From Methylotetracoccus sp. (GTDB lineage Bacteria > Pseudomonadota > Gammaproteobacteria > Methylococcales > Methylococcaceae): a stretch of DNA of 8,027 bases. The position numbers and the translations under genes are program-made. The DNA lies in NCBI GenBank assembly GCA_025458755.1, contig JALORT010000081.1:1-8027 (forward strand), read 5' to 3'. The notes under the pieces were generated by a model. It did no database searches. It had not been told where the DNA came from and saw only the letters and a program-made list of their open reading frames with translations. Below, piece after piece: positions 1-7,724 of the stretch; positions within the stretch are counted from its first letter, which is position 1; the number at the start of each line of letters is the position of its first letter.

Positions 1-742
<742 letters not shown>

Positions 743-791
743 TCAAATATAGGGTTGTGTTGTTGCTGAATGGGATACTTGCCGAGCGTAA

Positions 792-1082
792 TCAGGCTTC
801 AAACACGGCCATCACGTCATCCTCACGCATGACGACCAGTTCCTCGCCGTCGAGCTTGACTTCGGTCCCGGCATATTTGCCGAACAGAATGCGATCACCG
901 ACTTTGACCTGAATCGGTCTGACCTGGCCATCGTCCATAATCTTGCCGCCGCCGACAGCAATCACCTCGCCCTGCATCGGCTTTTCGGCCGCCGTGTCAG
1001 GGATCACGATACCGCCGGCCGAAGTCCGGTTTTCTTCCAGGCGTTTGACGAGCACACGATCGTGCAGAGGACGTAGTTTCAC
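792..1082 (-). CDS. groES: Co-chaperonin GroES, 10 kDa subunit
   Basis: GroES is the heptameric lid of the GroEL folding chamber in the cytosol. The 96-residue product has normal family length. It shows the N-terminal [13 protein letters not shown], the mobile loop at about 17-34 with the GroEL-contacting GGIVI (23-27), the GGGK roof-loop region (44-47), and [21 protein letters not shown] before the C-terminal strand. The start codon is GTG (1082-1080), not ATG. It is supported by alignment to the family N-terminus and by an AGGAG Shine-Dalgarno six bases upstream (1093-1089). groEL follows after 58 bases. Regulation is visible: a sigma-70 promoter and CIRCE operator lie about 160-215 bases upstream. 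The Shine-Dalgarno lies inside an inverted repeat that could form an inhibitory hairpin. Confidence 0.98.
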   Translation of the reverse strand: MKLRPLHDRVLVKRLEENRTSAGGIVIPDTAAEKPMQGEVIAVGGGKIMDDGQVRPIQVKVGDRILFGKYAGTEVKLDGEELVVMREDDVMAVFEA

Positions 1083-1263
1083 GGAATTCTCCTGATGTTG
1101 ATAATGACTCAGGACTTCGACCCGCGCTGAACGCCGGGTTGCCGTCCATTCGGGATCACGCTACGGACGCCGTATGGCCAAGTAATTCGATCCGACGTCG
1201 CCCGGATCGCAGGCGCGGATGTGGCGCTTCCTCCGGTCCATTGTTAGCACTCCTCCGAAACGA
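1083..1263 (-). promoter_or_regulatory. Long structured 5' leader of groESL mRNA
   Basis: If transcription begins about seven bases after the -10 box, near 1263, the groES mRNA has an untranslated leader of about 180 bases. On the minus strand it can form four local hairpins. They are CGAUCCG/CGGAUCG with an 8-base loop (1209-1188), UACGG/CCGUA with a 3-base loop (1174-1162), a G+C-rich stem ACCC-GCG/CGC-GGGU with one bulged G and a 5-base loop (1139-1120), and the Shine-Dalgarno hairpin (1114-1090). I see no known riboswitch and no convincing small ORF with its own ribosome site. Confidence 0.45.
1089..1114 (-). promoter_or_regulatory. Shine-Dalgarno-sequestering hairpin of groES (candidate RNA thermometer)
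   Basis: Read on the minus strand, UCCUGA (1114-1109) and UCAGGA (1095-1090) are perfect 6-base complements separated by a 13-base A/U-rich loop. The 3' arm contains AGGA of the groES Shine-Dalgarno AGGAG (1093-1089), so folding would hide the ribosome site. A second predicted hairpin (1139-1120) lies only five bases upstream. The pairing is seen directly. That it responds to temperature is inference, based on the known use of such elements in bacterial heat-shock leaders. A 6-bp match with one arm at the Shine-Dalgarno could also arise by chance. Confidence 0.4.
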
Positions 1264-1270
1264 GTGCTAA
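1244..1270. promoter_or_regulatory. CIRCE operator (HrcA binding site)
   Basis: The sequence is a perfect TTAGCACTC-N9-GAGTGCTAA inverted repeat, identical to the CIRCE consensus. CIRCE is bound by the repressor HrcA, which controls groESL and sometimes dnaK operons. Here it begins at the last base of the -10 hexamer and covers the predicted transcription start, so bound HrcA would block RNA polymerase. It also forms the extreme 5' end of the transcript, where CIRCE is known to act in mRNA stability in some species. hrcA itself is not in this window. Confidence 0.97.
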
Positions 1271-1297
1271 TCATATCGACGGATTGACGCCTGTCAA
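1270..1297 (-). promoter_or_regulatory. Sigma-70 type promoter of groESL
   Basis: On the minus strand a perfect -35 TTGACA (1297-1292) is followed by a 16-base spacer and a -10 TATGAT (1275-1270) with five of six consensus bases. The last -10 base is the first base of CIRCE. This strength fits a vegetative promoter held down by HrcA. I see no sigma-32-type promoter at this position, so heat induction would be by derepression. The 16-base spacer is one shorter than optimal. Confidence 0.88.
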
Positions 1298-1480
1298 GTG
1301 TGGAACGACTGTGGGCGAGTCCATGAACTCAGCGCGATGATGCCTTCTGATCGCTCACTACAGGCTACAGGCGCAAACTGGGGTGGCAGTGGGTTACTGC
1401 AAGAACGAGGACCGATGCTGCCGGAGTTCGCCCCGTAGTGTGCCGAGAAGTCGGATCGTCATCGCAACGTCATCCGCCCC
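1298..1480. other. Intergenic region between the lipoate operon end and the groESL promoter
   Basis: No gene is supported here. On the minus strand it follows the TAG stop of the ElyC-like gene. I find no strong stem followed by a T-tract. The best hairpin is a weak GCAGT/ACTGC (1386-1400) with a 5-base loop and no U-run. A short tandem duplication of CTACAGG occurs at 1358-1371. Together with the promoter, CIRCE and leader, the whole non-coding stretch spans 1083-1480. Confidence 0.6.
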
Positions 1481-2221
1481 CTACTGACGCCAGCGGTACC
1501 AGATCCGCCCGACAATCTCGTGGAACGCCGAAGCGGATTCGTAGAGCGCCAACGGGCTGGGTATCCAGTCGTCAAGTCCCTGGTCTGGCTCAAGCGGACG
1601 GTAATAGCCCATCGGCGCCGGCACGACTTCGATCCCGGCCTGACGGAATGCCGCCGCAGCGCGCGCCATATGCAAGGCGTGCGTGACTAATGCGATCCTC
1701 CGGATGTCTGCAGCGAGCAGGATGGCCGCTGAAAAGCGCGCGTTCTCGAAAGTATCCCGGCTTTTTGTTTCCATCCAGCGCACTGGAGCACCAAATTCTT
1801 TGGACAGCACTTCGGCCATCAACTCTGCCTCAGCGCGGAGCTCGCCGCGGACACTGCCGCCCGAAACCATCAACGGCAATCCCGTTCGTTTCTGCAACTG
1901 TGCCGCGTAGCGTACCCGTTCCAGCGAAGTCGCCGACAGCGTGTCCCCACCGTATTCGGGCGCATCGGGCCGACGGCCGCCGCCCAGCACGAGAATGACT
2001 TGGACCTGAAGGTGCTGCGCGTCTACGGGCTCTTCGGCAACCAAGCGTTGATGCAGCCATCGGGTCGTCGCCGGAATGCCGGCGACATAGAGAGTCAGCA
2101 GGCCCAGCGCGATGCAGAACACCATGGCTTTACGGTGATTCCGCCGCAGCAGCAGCGCGGACATGAGCAGCGCCAGCGAGAAGCCGGGCGGAACGACGAG
2201 GCACTCGAGAATGTACCTCAC
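1481..2221 (-). CDS. Membrane-anchored DUF218 (YdcF/ElyC-like) protein
   Basis: This 246-residue protein belongs to the DUF218 family, with overall layout closest to E. coli ElyC. ElyC is an inner-membrane protein implicated in envelope integrity and undecaprenyl-phosphate-linked polymer synthesis. Two hydrophobic segments (about 8-25 and 32-50) are followed by the DUF218 domain: VILVLGGG (75-82), LPLMVSGGS (115-123), a conserved Glu in RAEAEL (129-134), SRDTFENA (154-161) and [10 protein letters not shown] (179-188). The C-terminal [10 protein letters not shown] and VGRIWYRW match the ElyC tail pattern. The enzymatic activity is not established. The start is taken as GTG at 2221, which overlaps the lipA stop in a GTGA arrangement and suggests translational coupling. 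It is the last gene of the operon. The family call is firm; true ElyC function is inference. Confidence 0.9.
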   Translation of the reverse strand: MRYILECLVVPPGFSLALLMSALLLRRNHRKAMVFCIALGLLTLYVAGIPATTRWLHQRLVAEEPVDAQHLQVQVILVLGGGRRPDAPEYGGDTLSATSLERVRYAAQLQKRTGLPLMVSGGSVRGELRAEAELMAEVLSKEFGAPVRWMETKSRDTFENARFSAAILLAADIRRIALVTHALHMARAAAAFRQAGIEVVPAPMGYYRPLEPDQGLDDWIPSPLALYESASAFHEIVGRIWYRWRQ

Positions 2222-3201
2222 TCGGCAGTCGGTGCGAGAACGTGTCGCGCTTGCTGATCCGCATGGTAGGACGAGCGAACCAGCGGTGCACTGGCGACAC
2301 TGGTGAATCCCAGTTCCCTCGCGAGGTCACCGAGACGTTCGAATTCCTCCGGCGTCACATAACGCTGCACTGGTAAATGGTCGCGGCTCGGCTGCAGATA
2401 TTGCCCCAGAGTCAACATCTCACAGCCATGCTCGCGCAAATCCTGCATCACGGCGGCAATCTCGTCATAGCGTTCGCCGAGACCCAACATCAATCCCGAC
2501 TTGGTCGGCACAGTGGGACGGGCCTGTTTGATGCGCCGCAGCAGATCCAGCGAAACGCGGTAGTCGGCTCCTGGCCGTACCGCCGCATACAGCCGCGGCA
2601 CCGTTTCCAAGTTGTGGTTGAAGACATCCGGCGGTTGCCGGGAAAGCAGCGCCAACGCCGTGTCGATGCGCCCGCGAAAATCCGGGATCAGGATTTCGAT
2701 ACGCGTCGCAGGACTTTCGCGCCGGACCGCTTCGATACACGCCGCAAAGTGGCCGGCGCCGCCATCGCGCAGATCGTCCCGATTGACCGAAGTCACTACC
2801 ACGTAGCGCAGCCCCAGACGTTTGACGCTGGAGGCCAGGTGGTCGGGCTCTTCCGGACTGGGCGGCAGCGGCTTGCCGTGGGCGACGTCGCAAAACGGGC
2901 AGCGCCGCGTGCAGAGATCGCCGAGGATCATGAACGTGGCGGTCCCATAGCCGAAGCACTCATTCAGATTGGGACAGGCCGCCTCCTCGCAGACCGTGTG
3001 CAGACCGCCTTCCCGCAGCAACCGCTTCACTTGCTGTGCCTGCTCGCCGGCTCCTGCCTTGATCCGAATCCAGGACGGCTTTCGCAGCGGCGTTTCGGCC
3101 GGGATCACCTTGATCGGAATACGCGCCAGTTTCTCCCCGCCGCGCTGATGCGTCTCCGGGCTGGTGCGGGACGGGGCTTGCAGTGACGTGGGGTCGCTCA
3201 T
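2218..3201 (-). CDS. lipA: Lipoyl synthase (radical SAM)
   Basis: LipA inserts two sulfur atoms into protein-bound octanoyl groups, completing lipoate on pyruvate and 2-oxoglutarate dehydrogenase E2 subunits and on glycine cleavage H protein. The 327-residue product has both cluster motifs. The auxiliary 4Fe-4S ligands [12 protein letters not shown] are Cys71, Cys76 and Cys82. The radical [11 protein letters not shown] has Cys97, Cys101 and Cys104. The C-terminal RSSYHAD (309-315) carries the serine known to ligate the auxiliary cluster. [16 protein letters not shown] and VFNHNLETV are typical family blocks. The ATG at 3201 overlaps the lipB stop by one base (TGATG), and the stop overlaps the next gene by four bases. 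The roughly 25-residue polar N-terminal extension is variable in the family. The cytosolic enzyme acts directly after LipB. Confidence 0.98.
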   Translation of the reverse strand: MSDPTSLQAPSRTSPETHQRGGEKLARIPIKVIPAETPLRKPSWIRIKAGAGEQAQQVKRLLREGGLHTVCEEAACPNLNECFGYGTATFMILGDLCTRRCPFCDVAHGKPLPPSPEEPDHLASSVKRLGLRYVVVTSVNRDDLRDGGAGHFAACIEAVRRESPATRIEILIPDFRGRIDTALALLSRQPPDVFNHNLETVPRLYAAVRPGADYRVSLDLLRRIKQARPTVPTKSGLMLGLGERYDEIAAVMQDLREHGCEMLTLGQYLQPSRDHLPVQRYVTPEEFERLGDLARELGFTSVASAPLVRSSYHADQQARHVLAPTAE

Positions 3202-3821
3202 CAGACGATACCGGAGTAATCAAAGTGTTGGATCAATTGCAGCAGCAGCGGGGCGGCTGTTTCCCGGCACCTCACCGCGACGCCCAACCGTGCCAGGCTG
3301 GTCACTTCGAGATTGCGCTGACCGCAGGGATCGATCGCGCCGAAAGGGGTCAGGTCAAGATCCACATTCAGGCTGACCCCATGGTAGCTGCAGCCGCGCC
3401 GCACCCGCAAGCCGAGCGAAGCGATCTTCCTGCCCTCGACATAGACACCCGGCGCCTCCCGCCGCGCCTGACTCCGGACGCCATACTGTGACAGCAGCCG
3501 GATCACCGCCTGCTCCAGGCCTGTCACCGCAGTACGCACGCCGAGTTTTTTTCGGTTCAGATCGATCAGTGCATAGACGATCAATTGACCCGGACCGTGA
3601 TAGGTGACTTGCCCGCCGCGGTCCGAGTTGACCAGCGGAGCGCTGAGCGGCCCGAGCACATGACGACGGTCGCCATTCAGACCCAGGGTAAAGACCGGTT
3701 TGTGTTCCAGCACCCAAAACTCGTCCAGCGTATCCGGACCGCGCTCTTCCGTGAAACCGCGCATTTCGAGCCAGATGGGTTCGTAGTCCTCGATACCGCG
3801 ATGGCGAATCCGCACGTCCAT
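3201..3821 (-). CDS. lipB: Octanoyl-[ACP]:protein octanoyltransferase
   Basis: LipB moves octanoate from acyl carrier protein onto the lipoyl-domain lysine, the first step of endogenous lipoate synthesis. The 206-residue protein contains [16 protein letters not shown] (68-83), [19 protein letters not shown] (130-148) with the catalytic Lys132, and IDPCGQ (163-168) with the catalytic Cys166. The ATG at 3821 is preferred because MDVRIRHRG matches the usual family start. An in-frame start at 3875 would add 18 atypical residues and overlap mgtE. No good Shine-Dalgarno precedes it. With mgtE ending only four bases upstream, translation may depend on coupling. The stop overlaps the lipA start by one base. 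Confidence 0.97.
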   Translation of the reverse strand: MDVRIRHRGIEDYEPIWLEMRGFTEERGPDTLDEFWVLEHKPVFTLGLNGDRRHVLGPLSAPLVNSDRGGQVTYHGPGQLIVYALIDLNRKKLGVRTAVTGLEQAVIRLLSQYGVRSQARREAPGVYVEGRKIASLGLRVRRGCSYHGVSLNVDLDLTPFGAIDPCGQRNLEVTSLARLGVAVRCRETAAPLLLQLIQHFDYSGIV

Positions 3822-3825
3822 CGTT

Positions 3826-5268
3826 TCACAACAGGAAAACCGTGGCCAGGCCGAGGAAGATGAAAAAACCCGCACCGTCGGTCACCGCCGTCAGCAGCAC
3901 GCTGGTGCCGACCGCCGGGTCTTTGTCGAGCGCATGGCGGATCAACGGGATCGAGATCCCCATGATGGCCGCCACCATCAGATTGAGTAGCGTCGCGCCG
4001 GCCATCACCAGACTGAGAGGGATATCCCGATAGAGCAGATAGGCGACGCCACCGATCACCGAACCCCAAACGACGCCGTTCATCAGGCCGATCGCAATCT
4101 CCTTGGTGATCAGCCGCCTGACATTGGCCTTGGTGATCAAGCCAAGCGCCAGGGAACGAACGATCAGGATGCTGGTTTGGTTGCCGGTATTGCCCCCGAT
4201 CGCCGCGACGATCGGCATCAAGGAGGCCAGCGCGACGATCTTGACGATGGTGTCTTCGAACAAGCCGATCACCCGTGTGCTGGCAAACGCGGTGACCAGA
4301 TTGATCGCCAGCCACATCCAGCGGTTCTGGGCGCTCTTCCAGATCCCGGAAAACAGATCCTCTTCTTCTTTCAGGCCAGCTTGCGCCAGACGCTCTTCAT
4401 CGGAACGTTCGCGGATGTAATCGACGATCGAGTCGACACGCAGGCGGCCTTGCAGGCAGCGCCTTTCATCGACCACCGGCGCGGACAACAGATCGTAACG
4501 TTCGAAAGCACGCGCGGCTTCGGCGGCATCGTCATCCAAATGGAAATAAACGACATCGCGCGACATCACGTCGCCCACCGTGGCATCGAGACTGTTGACT
4601 AACAGCCGCTTCAGCGACAGCACACCCTGCAAAATATCGTTTTCGTCGACGACGAACAGCTTGTCGGTGTGATCGGGCAGATCTCCGCGCCGCCGCAGAT
4701 ACCGCAGCACGACGCGCAGCGTGACATCCTCCCGAATCGTCACCATGCCGAAATCCATCAATGCGGCGACCGTGTCCTCCTCGCGGGCCAGTACCGACTC
4801 CAGCCGAGCCCGGTTCTCCTCGTTGAGGTGCTTCAACAGCTCGAGCATGACCTCTTCCGGGAGGTCCGGCGCCAGATCGGCGATCTCGTCCGTTTCCAGC
4901 ATTTCGGTCGCGGTCAGCAGCTCTTCGGCATCCATGTCCGAAATCAGCGTCTCCCGCACGGCATCCGAGACGTCCAGCAGGATCTGACCGTCCAGTTCCG
5001 ACTTGACCAGATTCCACACCGTCAGCCGCTGCTCCAGCGGCAGGGCTTCAAGGATGTAGGCGATGTCCGCGGTGTGGAGCTGGTCGAGCTTCTGCTTCAA
5101 TGCCGCCTGATGCTGCTTGTGCATCAGTGTCTCCACGAGTTCGTGGTGCGGCATCGGCTGGTGCTGCAGGACGGTTTCCTCCAACTCCTGCTTCCTCAAC
5201 AGCTCGATCACCTCATCCAGATGAAGCTTCAGAACGTCATCGCTGCTGATGTTTTCGGTTTCCGACAT
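3826..5268 (-). CDS. mgtE: MgtE family Mg2+ channel/transporter
   Basis: MgtE is a homodimeric inner-membrane Mg2+ channel gated by its cytosolic magnesium-sensing domains. The 480-residue product has the full architecture: an acidic helical N domain (about 15-165), two CBS domains (about 172-230 and 234-290), a linker or plug helix (about 290-316), and five membrane helices. The helices lie at about 317-337, 343-375, 388-412, 417-445 and 452-480. The pore signature PIVAAIGGNTGNQ (352-364) and Asp464 in the last helix (TAVTDGAGFFIF), which corresponds to the pore aspartate of characterised MgtE, are present. ATG 5268 (MSETENISSD) is chosen. A GTG further upstream at 5364 would add 32 basic, family-atypical residues. 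No clear Shine-Dalgarno is seen. The 117-base gap on its upstream side is the only sizeable gap in the cluster, so mgtE could have its own promoter, though I find no good match. Confidence 0.95.
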   Translation of the reverse strand: MSETENISSDDVLKLHLDEVIELLRKQELEETVLQHQPMPHHELVETLMHKQHQAALKQKLDQLHTADIAYILEALPLEQRLTVWNLVKSELDGQILLDVSDAVRETLISDMDAEELLTATEMLETDEIADLAPDLPEEVMLELLKHLNEENRARLESVLAREEDTVAALMDFGMVTIREDVTLRVVLRYLRRRGDLPDHTDKLFVVDENDILQGVLSLKRLLVNSLDATVGDVMSRDVVYFHLDDDAAEAARAFERYDLLSAPVVDERRCLQGRLRVDSIVDYIRERSDEERLAQAGLKEEEDLFSGIWKSAQNRWMWLAINLVTAFASTRVIGLFEDTIVKIVALASLMPIVAAIGGNTGNQTSILIVRSLALGLITKANVRRLITKEIAIGLMNGVVWGSVIGGVAYLLYRDIPLSLVMAGATLLNLMVAAIMGISIPLIRHALDKDPAVGTSVLLTAVTDGAGFFIFLGLATVFLL

Positions 5269-5385
5269 GACGATATTGATCGCAGGTAACGTTCTGGAGC
5301 GCCTTGAAACTACCGGTTGCAGAAAAACACGAACCACGCCCGACCGCCGCTGCCCGACGATCACATACCGGCGATCGGGTGATGC

Positions 5386-5658
5386 TTACAGCGCCATCAC
5401 AACGTCCCGGCACCGCACGAGGTCTTGATAGATCGCATCCAACTGGTGGCGGCTTCTGGCCTGAAAAGTCACCGTTAGCGCAAGATAGTTGCCATTACGG
5501 CTGGCGCGGGCACTCACCGCGCCTTCGGCTAAGTCGACCCCATGGCGACGAACAATCTCGAGTACGGCCGACTCGAATTCAGGCCCCGGCCGGCCGAATA
5601 CCTTCAGCGGAAATTCGCAGGGAAACTGCAGCGCGGGGCCCGGGTCCCGTTCCGTCAT
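5386..5658 (-). CDS. ybeD: YbeD family protein (DUF493)
   Basis: This is a 90-residue DUF493 protein. In E. coli and many gammaproteobacteria it sits between the PBP5-type carboxypeptidase gene and lipB, as it does here apart from the intervening mgtE. The family has a small ferredoxin-like alpha/beta fold, and its biochemical role is unknown; ACT-like or regulatory functions have been suggested. Recognisable features are FPCEFPLKVFGRPGPEF near the N-terminus, a central VLEIVRRHG helix, SRNGNYLALTVTFQARS, and the C-terminal LVRCRDVVMAL resembling the E. coli tail. The ATG at 5658 overlaps the dat stop in an ATGA arrangement. An upstream in-frame start at 5715 would extend the overlap with dat and does not match the family. 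Confidence 0.93.
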   Translation of the reverse strand: MTERDPGPALQFPCEFPLKVFGRPGPEFESAVLEIVRRHGVDLAEGAVSARASRNGNYLALTVTFQARSRHQLDAIYQDLVRCRDVVMAL

Positions 5659-6521
5659 GACGGACGCCTGAGAATCTCCTTGTAGTCCTGGTAGAGCGCC
5701 TGCATACGCTGCCACAGTGGCCCCGGAACACCCTCCCCGACTTGCGCGCCGTCAAGCTCGATCACCGGCATGATTTCGCGCGTTGAACTGGTGAGCCAGA
5801 CCTCGGGGCCGGCTTTCAGCTCGCTCAGCGTTATCTTTCGCTCCTGCACCGCGATGCCGTTCTGCAGCGCGATTTCCAATACCAGGTCCCGGGTAATACC
5901 CGGCAGCAGCTCGTTGCTTTTGGGTGGCGTGATCAGGACACCGTCCACCAGCACAAACAGGTTACTGGCGGCGCCCTCGACCGCAGAAGCGTCGCGGATC
6001 AGAATCGACTCGGTGCAGCCTCGGTCCACAGCGGCCTGGCGCAGCAGCACGTTCGCGAGCAGCGTAATCGCCTTGATGTGGCACCACTGCCACCGGATAT
6101 CATCGACCGTGATCGCCTTGATACCCTCGATCGGCAACGGCGCGATCGGCGTGCACATCGCGAACACCGTCGGTTCGATCTCTGGCGGAATGGCGTGGTC
6201 GCGTTTCGGCGCCACCCCGCGAGTCACCTGCAGATAGATCGACTGATCGTGACTGCCTTGGATCAGGCGGGAGAAGACGGCAGCCCACTCTCCGGTCGAT
6301 AGAGGCGGCTCCATGCGAATGCCTCGCAAGCTGTTCTCGAGCCGCGTCATGTGCTCATCGAGACGCAGCGGCCGTCCGCCGTAGACGGGGATCACTTCGT
6401 ACACCCCGTCACCGAACAGGAATCCGCGATCCATCACGGAGATTTTCGCCTCATTCAGCGGTACGAATTCGCCGTTCAGATAGACGATCGAGTCATCCAG
6501 TGCCGTCATCCCTTGAACCAT
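5655..6521 (-). CDS. dat: D-amino-acid (D-alanine) transaminase, PLP fold-type IV
   Basis: This cytosolic class IV aminotransferase would interconvert D-alanine and 2-oxoglutarate with pyruvate and D-glutamate. It could feed D-Glu to peptidoglycan or recycle D-Ala. The 288-residue product shows VYLNGEFVP and DRGFLFGDGVYEVIPVY (31-47), TRGVAPKRDH (100-109), the PLP lysine Lys150 in WCHIKAITLLANVLLRQ, Glu182 of VEGAASNLF (the pyridine-nitrogen partner), LLPGITRDLV (205-214) and WLTSSTREIMPV (242-253). It resembles D-alanine transaminases more than branched-chain enzymes, but IlvE-like or aminodeoxychorismate lyase activity cannot be excluded. The start is ATG 6521, one base after the dacC stop (TAACATG); ATG 6509 is an alternative. 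Neither has a well-spaced Shine-Dalgarno, so coupling to dacC is likely. Its stop overlaps ybeD by four bases. Confidence 0.9.
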   Translation of the reverse strand: MVQGMTALDDSIVYLNGEFVPLNEAKISVMDRGFLFGDGVYEVIPVYGGRPLRLDEHMTRLENSLRGIRMEPPLSTGEWAAVFSRLIQGSHDQSIYLQVTRGVAPKRDHAIPPEIEPTVFAMCTPIAPLPIEGIKAITVDDIRWQWCHIKAITLLANVLLRQAAVDRGCTESILIRDASAVEGAASNLFVLVDGVLITPPKSNELLPGITRDLVLEIALQNGIAVQERKITLSELKAGPEVWLTSSTREIMPVIELDGAQVGEGVPGPLWQRMQALYQDYKEILRRPS

Positions 6522-6522
6522 G

Positions 6523-7683
6523 TTATTTGAACCACAATAGGACTTGATCGAACGCTCGGCGGAAGAACCCGCCCTCGCCGACCGGTTGCAGCGCCACCAT
6601 GTCACGCTGCGCGATGACCTCATCATTTAACGAAATCTTGACTGACCCGGCTTTGTCGCCCTGCTGCATCGGCGCGACGAAGAGGTCGCCGGTTTCCATG
6701 CTGGCCTTAAGATTGGCGTACTGCCCCCTGGGATAGGTTGCGAAAAAATCGTCCAGGAAGCCAATCGGCAGCTCCTTGATATCGCCTTTGTAGATGCGCG
6801 ACTGCGTCACCGGTTCCCCCGCATTGAACATCAGTTTCGTTTCGTAAAAGCGATAGCCGTAGTTCAGCAGCGCCTGATTGGCCTGCGATCGCGCCTTGTC
6901 GCTGGCGGTCCCGAGCACCACCGCCAACAACCGCATGCCATCGCGCACCGCCGAAGTGACCAGACAGTAACCCGCCGTTTTGGTATGCCCGGTCTTGATG
7001 CCGTCGACCGTCGGATCGGTCCACAGCAGCCTATTGCGGTTCACCTGCTTGATGCCGTTGAACTCGAACTCCTTGATGGCGTGCCAATCGTAATGCTCGG
7101 GAAATTCCTTGATCAGCGCGCGGCTGAGGGTCGCCAGATCGCGGGCGCTGGTGTAATGCTCGGGGTCGGGCAGACCCATGCTGTTTTTATAGTGAGTGTT
7201 CGTCATACCGAGCCGCTCGGCATTTTGATTCATCATCTGGGCGAACACGGATTCATCGCCGGCGACGTGTTCCGCCAGCGCGACACTGGCGTCGTTGCCT
7301 GACTGCACAATCATGCCTTTCAGCAGGTTCTCGACGGAGATCTGCGCGCCTACTTGCGCGAACATGCGCGATCCCTCGGTCTTCCATGCCTTTTCACTGA
7401 CCGTCACCATATCCCCGAGTTTGACCTTATCCCTCGCCATCTCGTGAAAAATGACGTAAGCGGTCATGATCTTGGTCAGACTGGCCGGCTCGAGGCGCTG
7501 GTCGGCGTTCCGCTCGGCAAGCACGCGTCCGCTGTTGGCGTCGATCAGAATGAAGGCTTTGGCGGGAAGTTCAGGCGGCGCCGGGATCGGCTGCGACTGC
7601 TCCGCGGCCTGCACCGAGCAAACCCCAAACACGATGAGCGTGACCCAAAAGACTGCAAGGAAACGGAGATAAGCTGCTTTCAC
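6523..7683 (-). CDS. dacC: D-alanyl-D-alanine carboxypeptidase (PBP5/PBP6 type)
   Basis: This periplasmic low-molecular-weight penicillin-binding protein removes the terminal D-alanine from peptidoglycan pentapeptides. With the GTG start at 7683 the product is 386 residues. It begins with a basic n-region (KAAYLR), a hydrophobic core to about 22 and a VQA-A signal-peptidase site near 26-27. The active-site motifs are in order: SLTK (68-71, nucleophile Ser68 and Lys71), SGN (128-130) and KTG (230-232). The C-terminal PBP5 domain follows (about 285-370), then the amphipathic tail FFRRAFDQVLLWFK (373-386) that anchors these enzymes to the inner membrane. An in-frame start at 7776 would put 31 basic residues before the signal peptide and is rejected. 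The Shine-Dalgarno is weak. dat starts one base after its stop. dacA versus dacC naming is arbitrary here. Confidence 0.96.
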   Translation of the reverse strand: MKAAYLRFLAVFWVTLIVFGVCSVQAAEQSQPIPAPPELPAKAFILIDANSGRVLAERNADQRLEPASLTKIMTAYVIFHEMARDKVKLGDMVTVSEKAWKTEGSRMFAQVGAQISVENLLKGMIVQSGNDASVALAEHVAGDESVFAQMMNQNAERLGMTNTHYKNSMGLPDPEHYTSARDLATLSRALIKEFPEHYDWHAIKEFEFNGIKQVNRNRLLWTDPTVDGIKTGHTKTAGYCLVTSAVRDGMRLLAVVLGTASDKARSQANQALLNYGYRFYETKLMFNAGEPVTQSRIYKGDIKELPIGFLDDFFATYPRGQYANLKASMETGDLFVAPMQQGDKAGSVKISLNDEVIAQRDMVALQPVGEGGFFRRAFDQVLLWFK

Positions 7684-7715
7684 GATAGTTGCTGAATCAA
7701 AGGGACAACGGCCTA

Positions 7716-7724
7716 ATGGTATCA
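7716..7724 (-). promoter_or_regulatory. Weak candidate extended -10 for the dacC operon
   Basis: On the minus strand TG-A-TACCAT (7724-7716) has the TGn extension and four of six -10 bases. It would give a leader of about 25 bases before the dacC GTG. No acceptable -35 hexamer is found at 15-18 bases, so this call is tentative. Confidence 0.25.

Noticed and set aside
1386..1400. GCAGT/ACTGC hairpin as terminator of the lipoate operon
   Set aside because: The stem is only five base pairs and no U-run follows on the minus strand.
2377..3186. Long plus-strand open frame (269 codons) opposite lipA
   Set aside because: It is antisense to an unambiguous lipA, has no recognisable domain and is the normal result of high G+C codon usage.
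5337..5385. Partly complementary CCCGA/TCGGG segments between ybeD and mgtE as a terminator or Mg2+ riboswitch
   Set aside because: Pairing is limited to five bases with a long loop and no T-tract, and no M-box-like architecture is visible.
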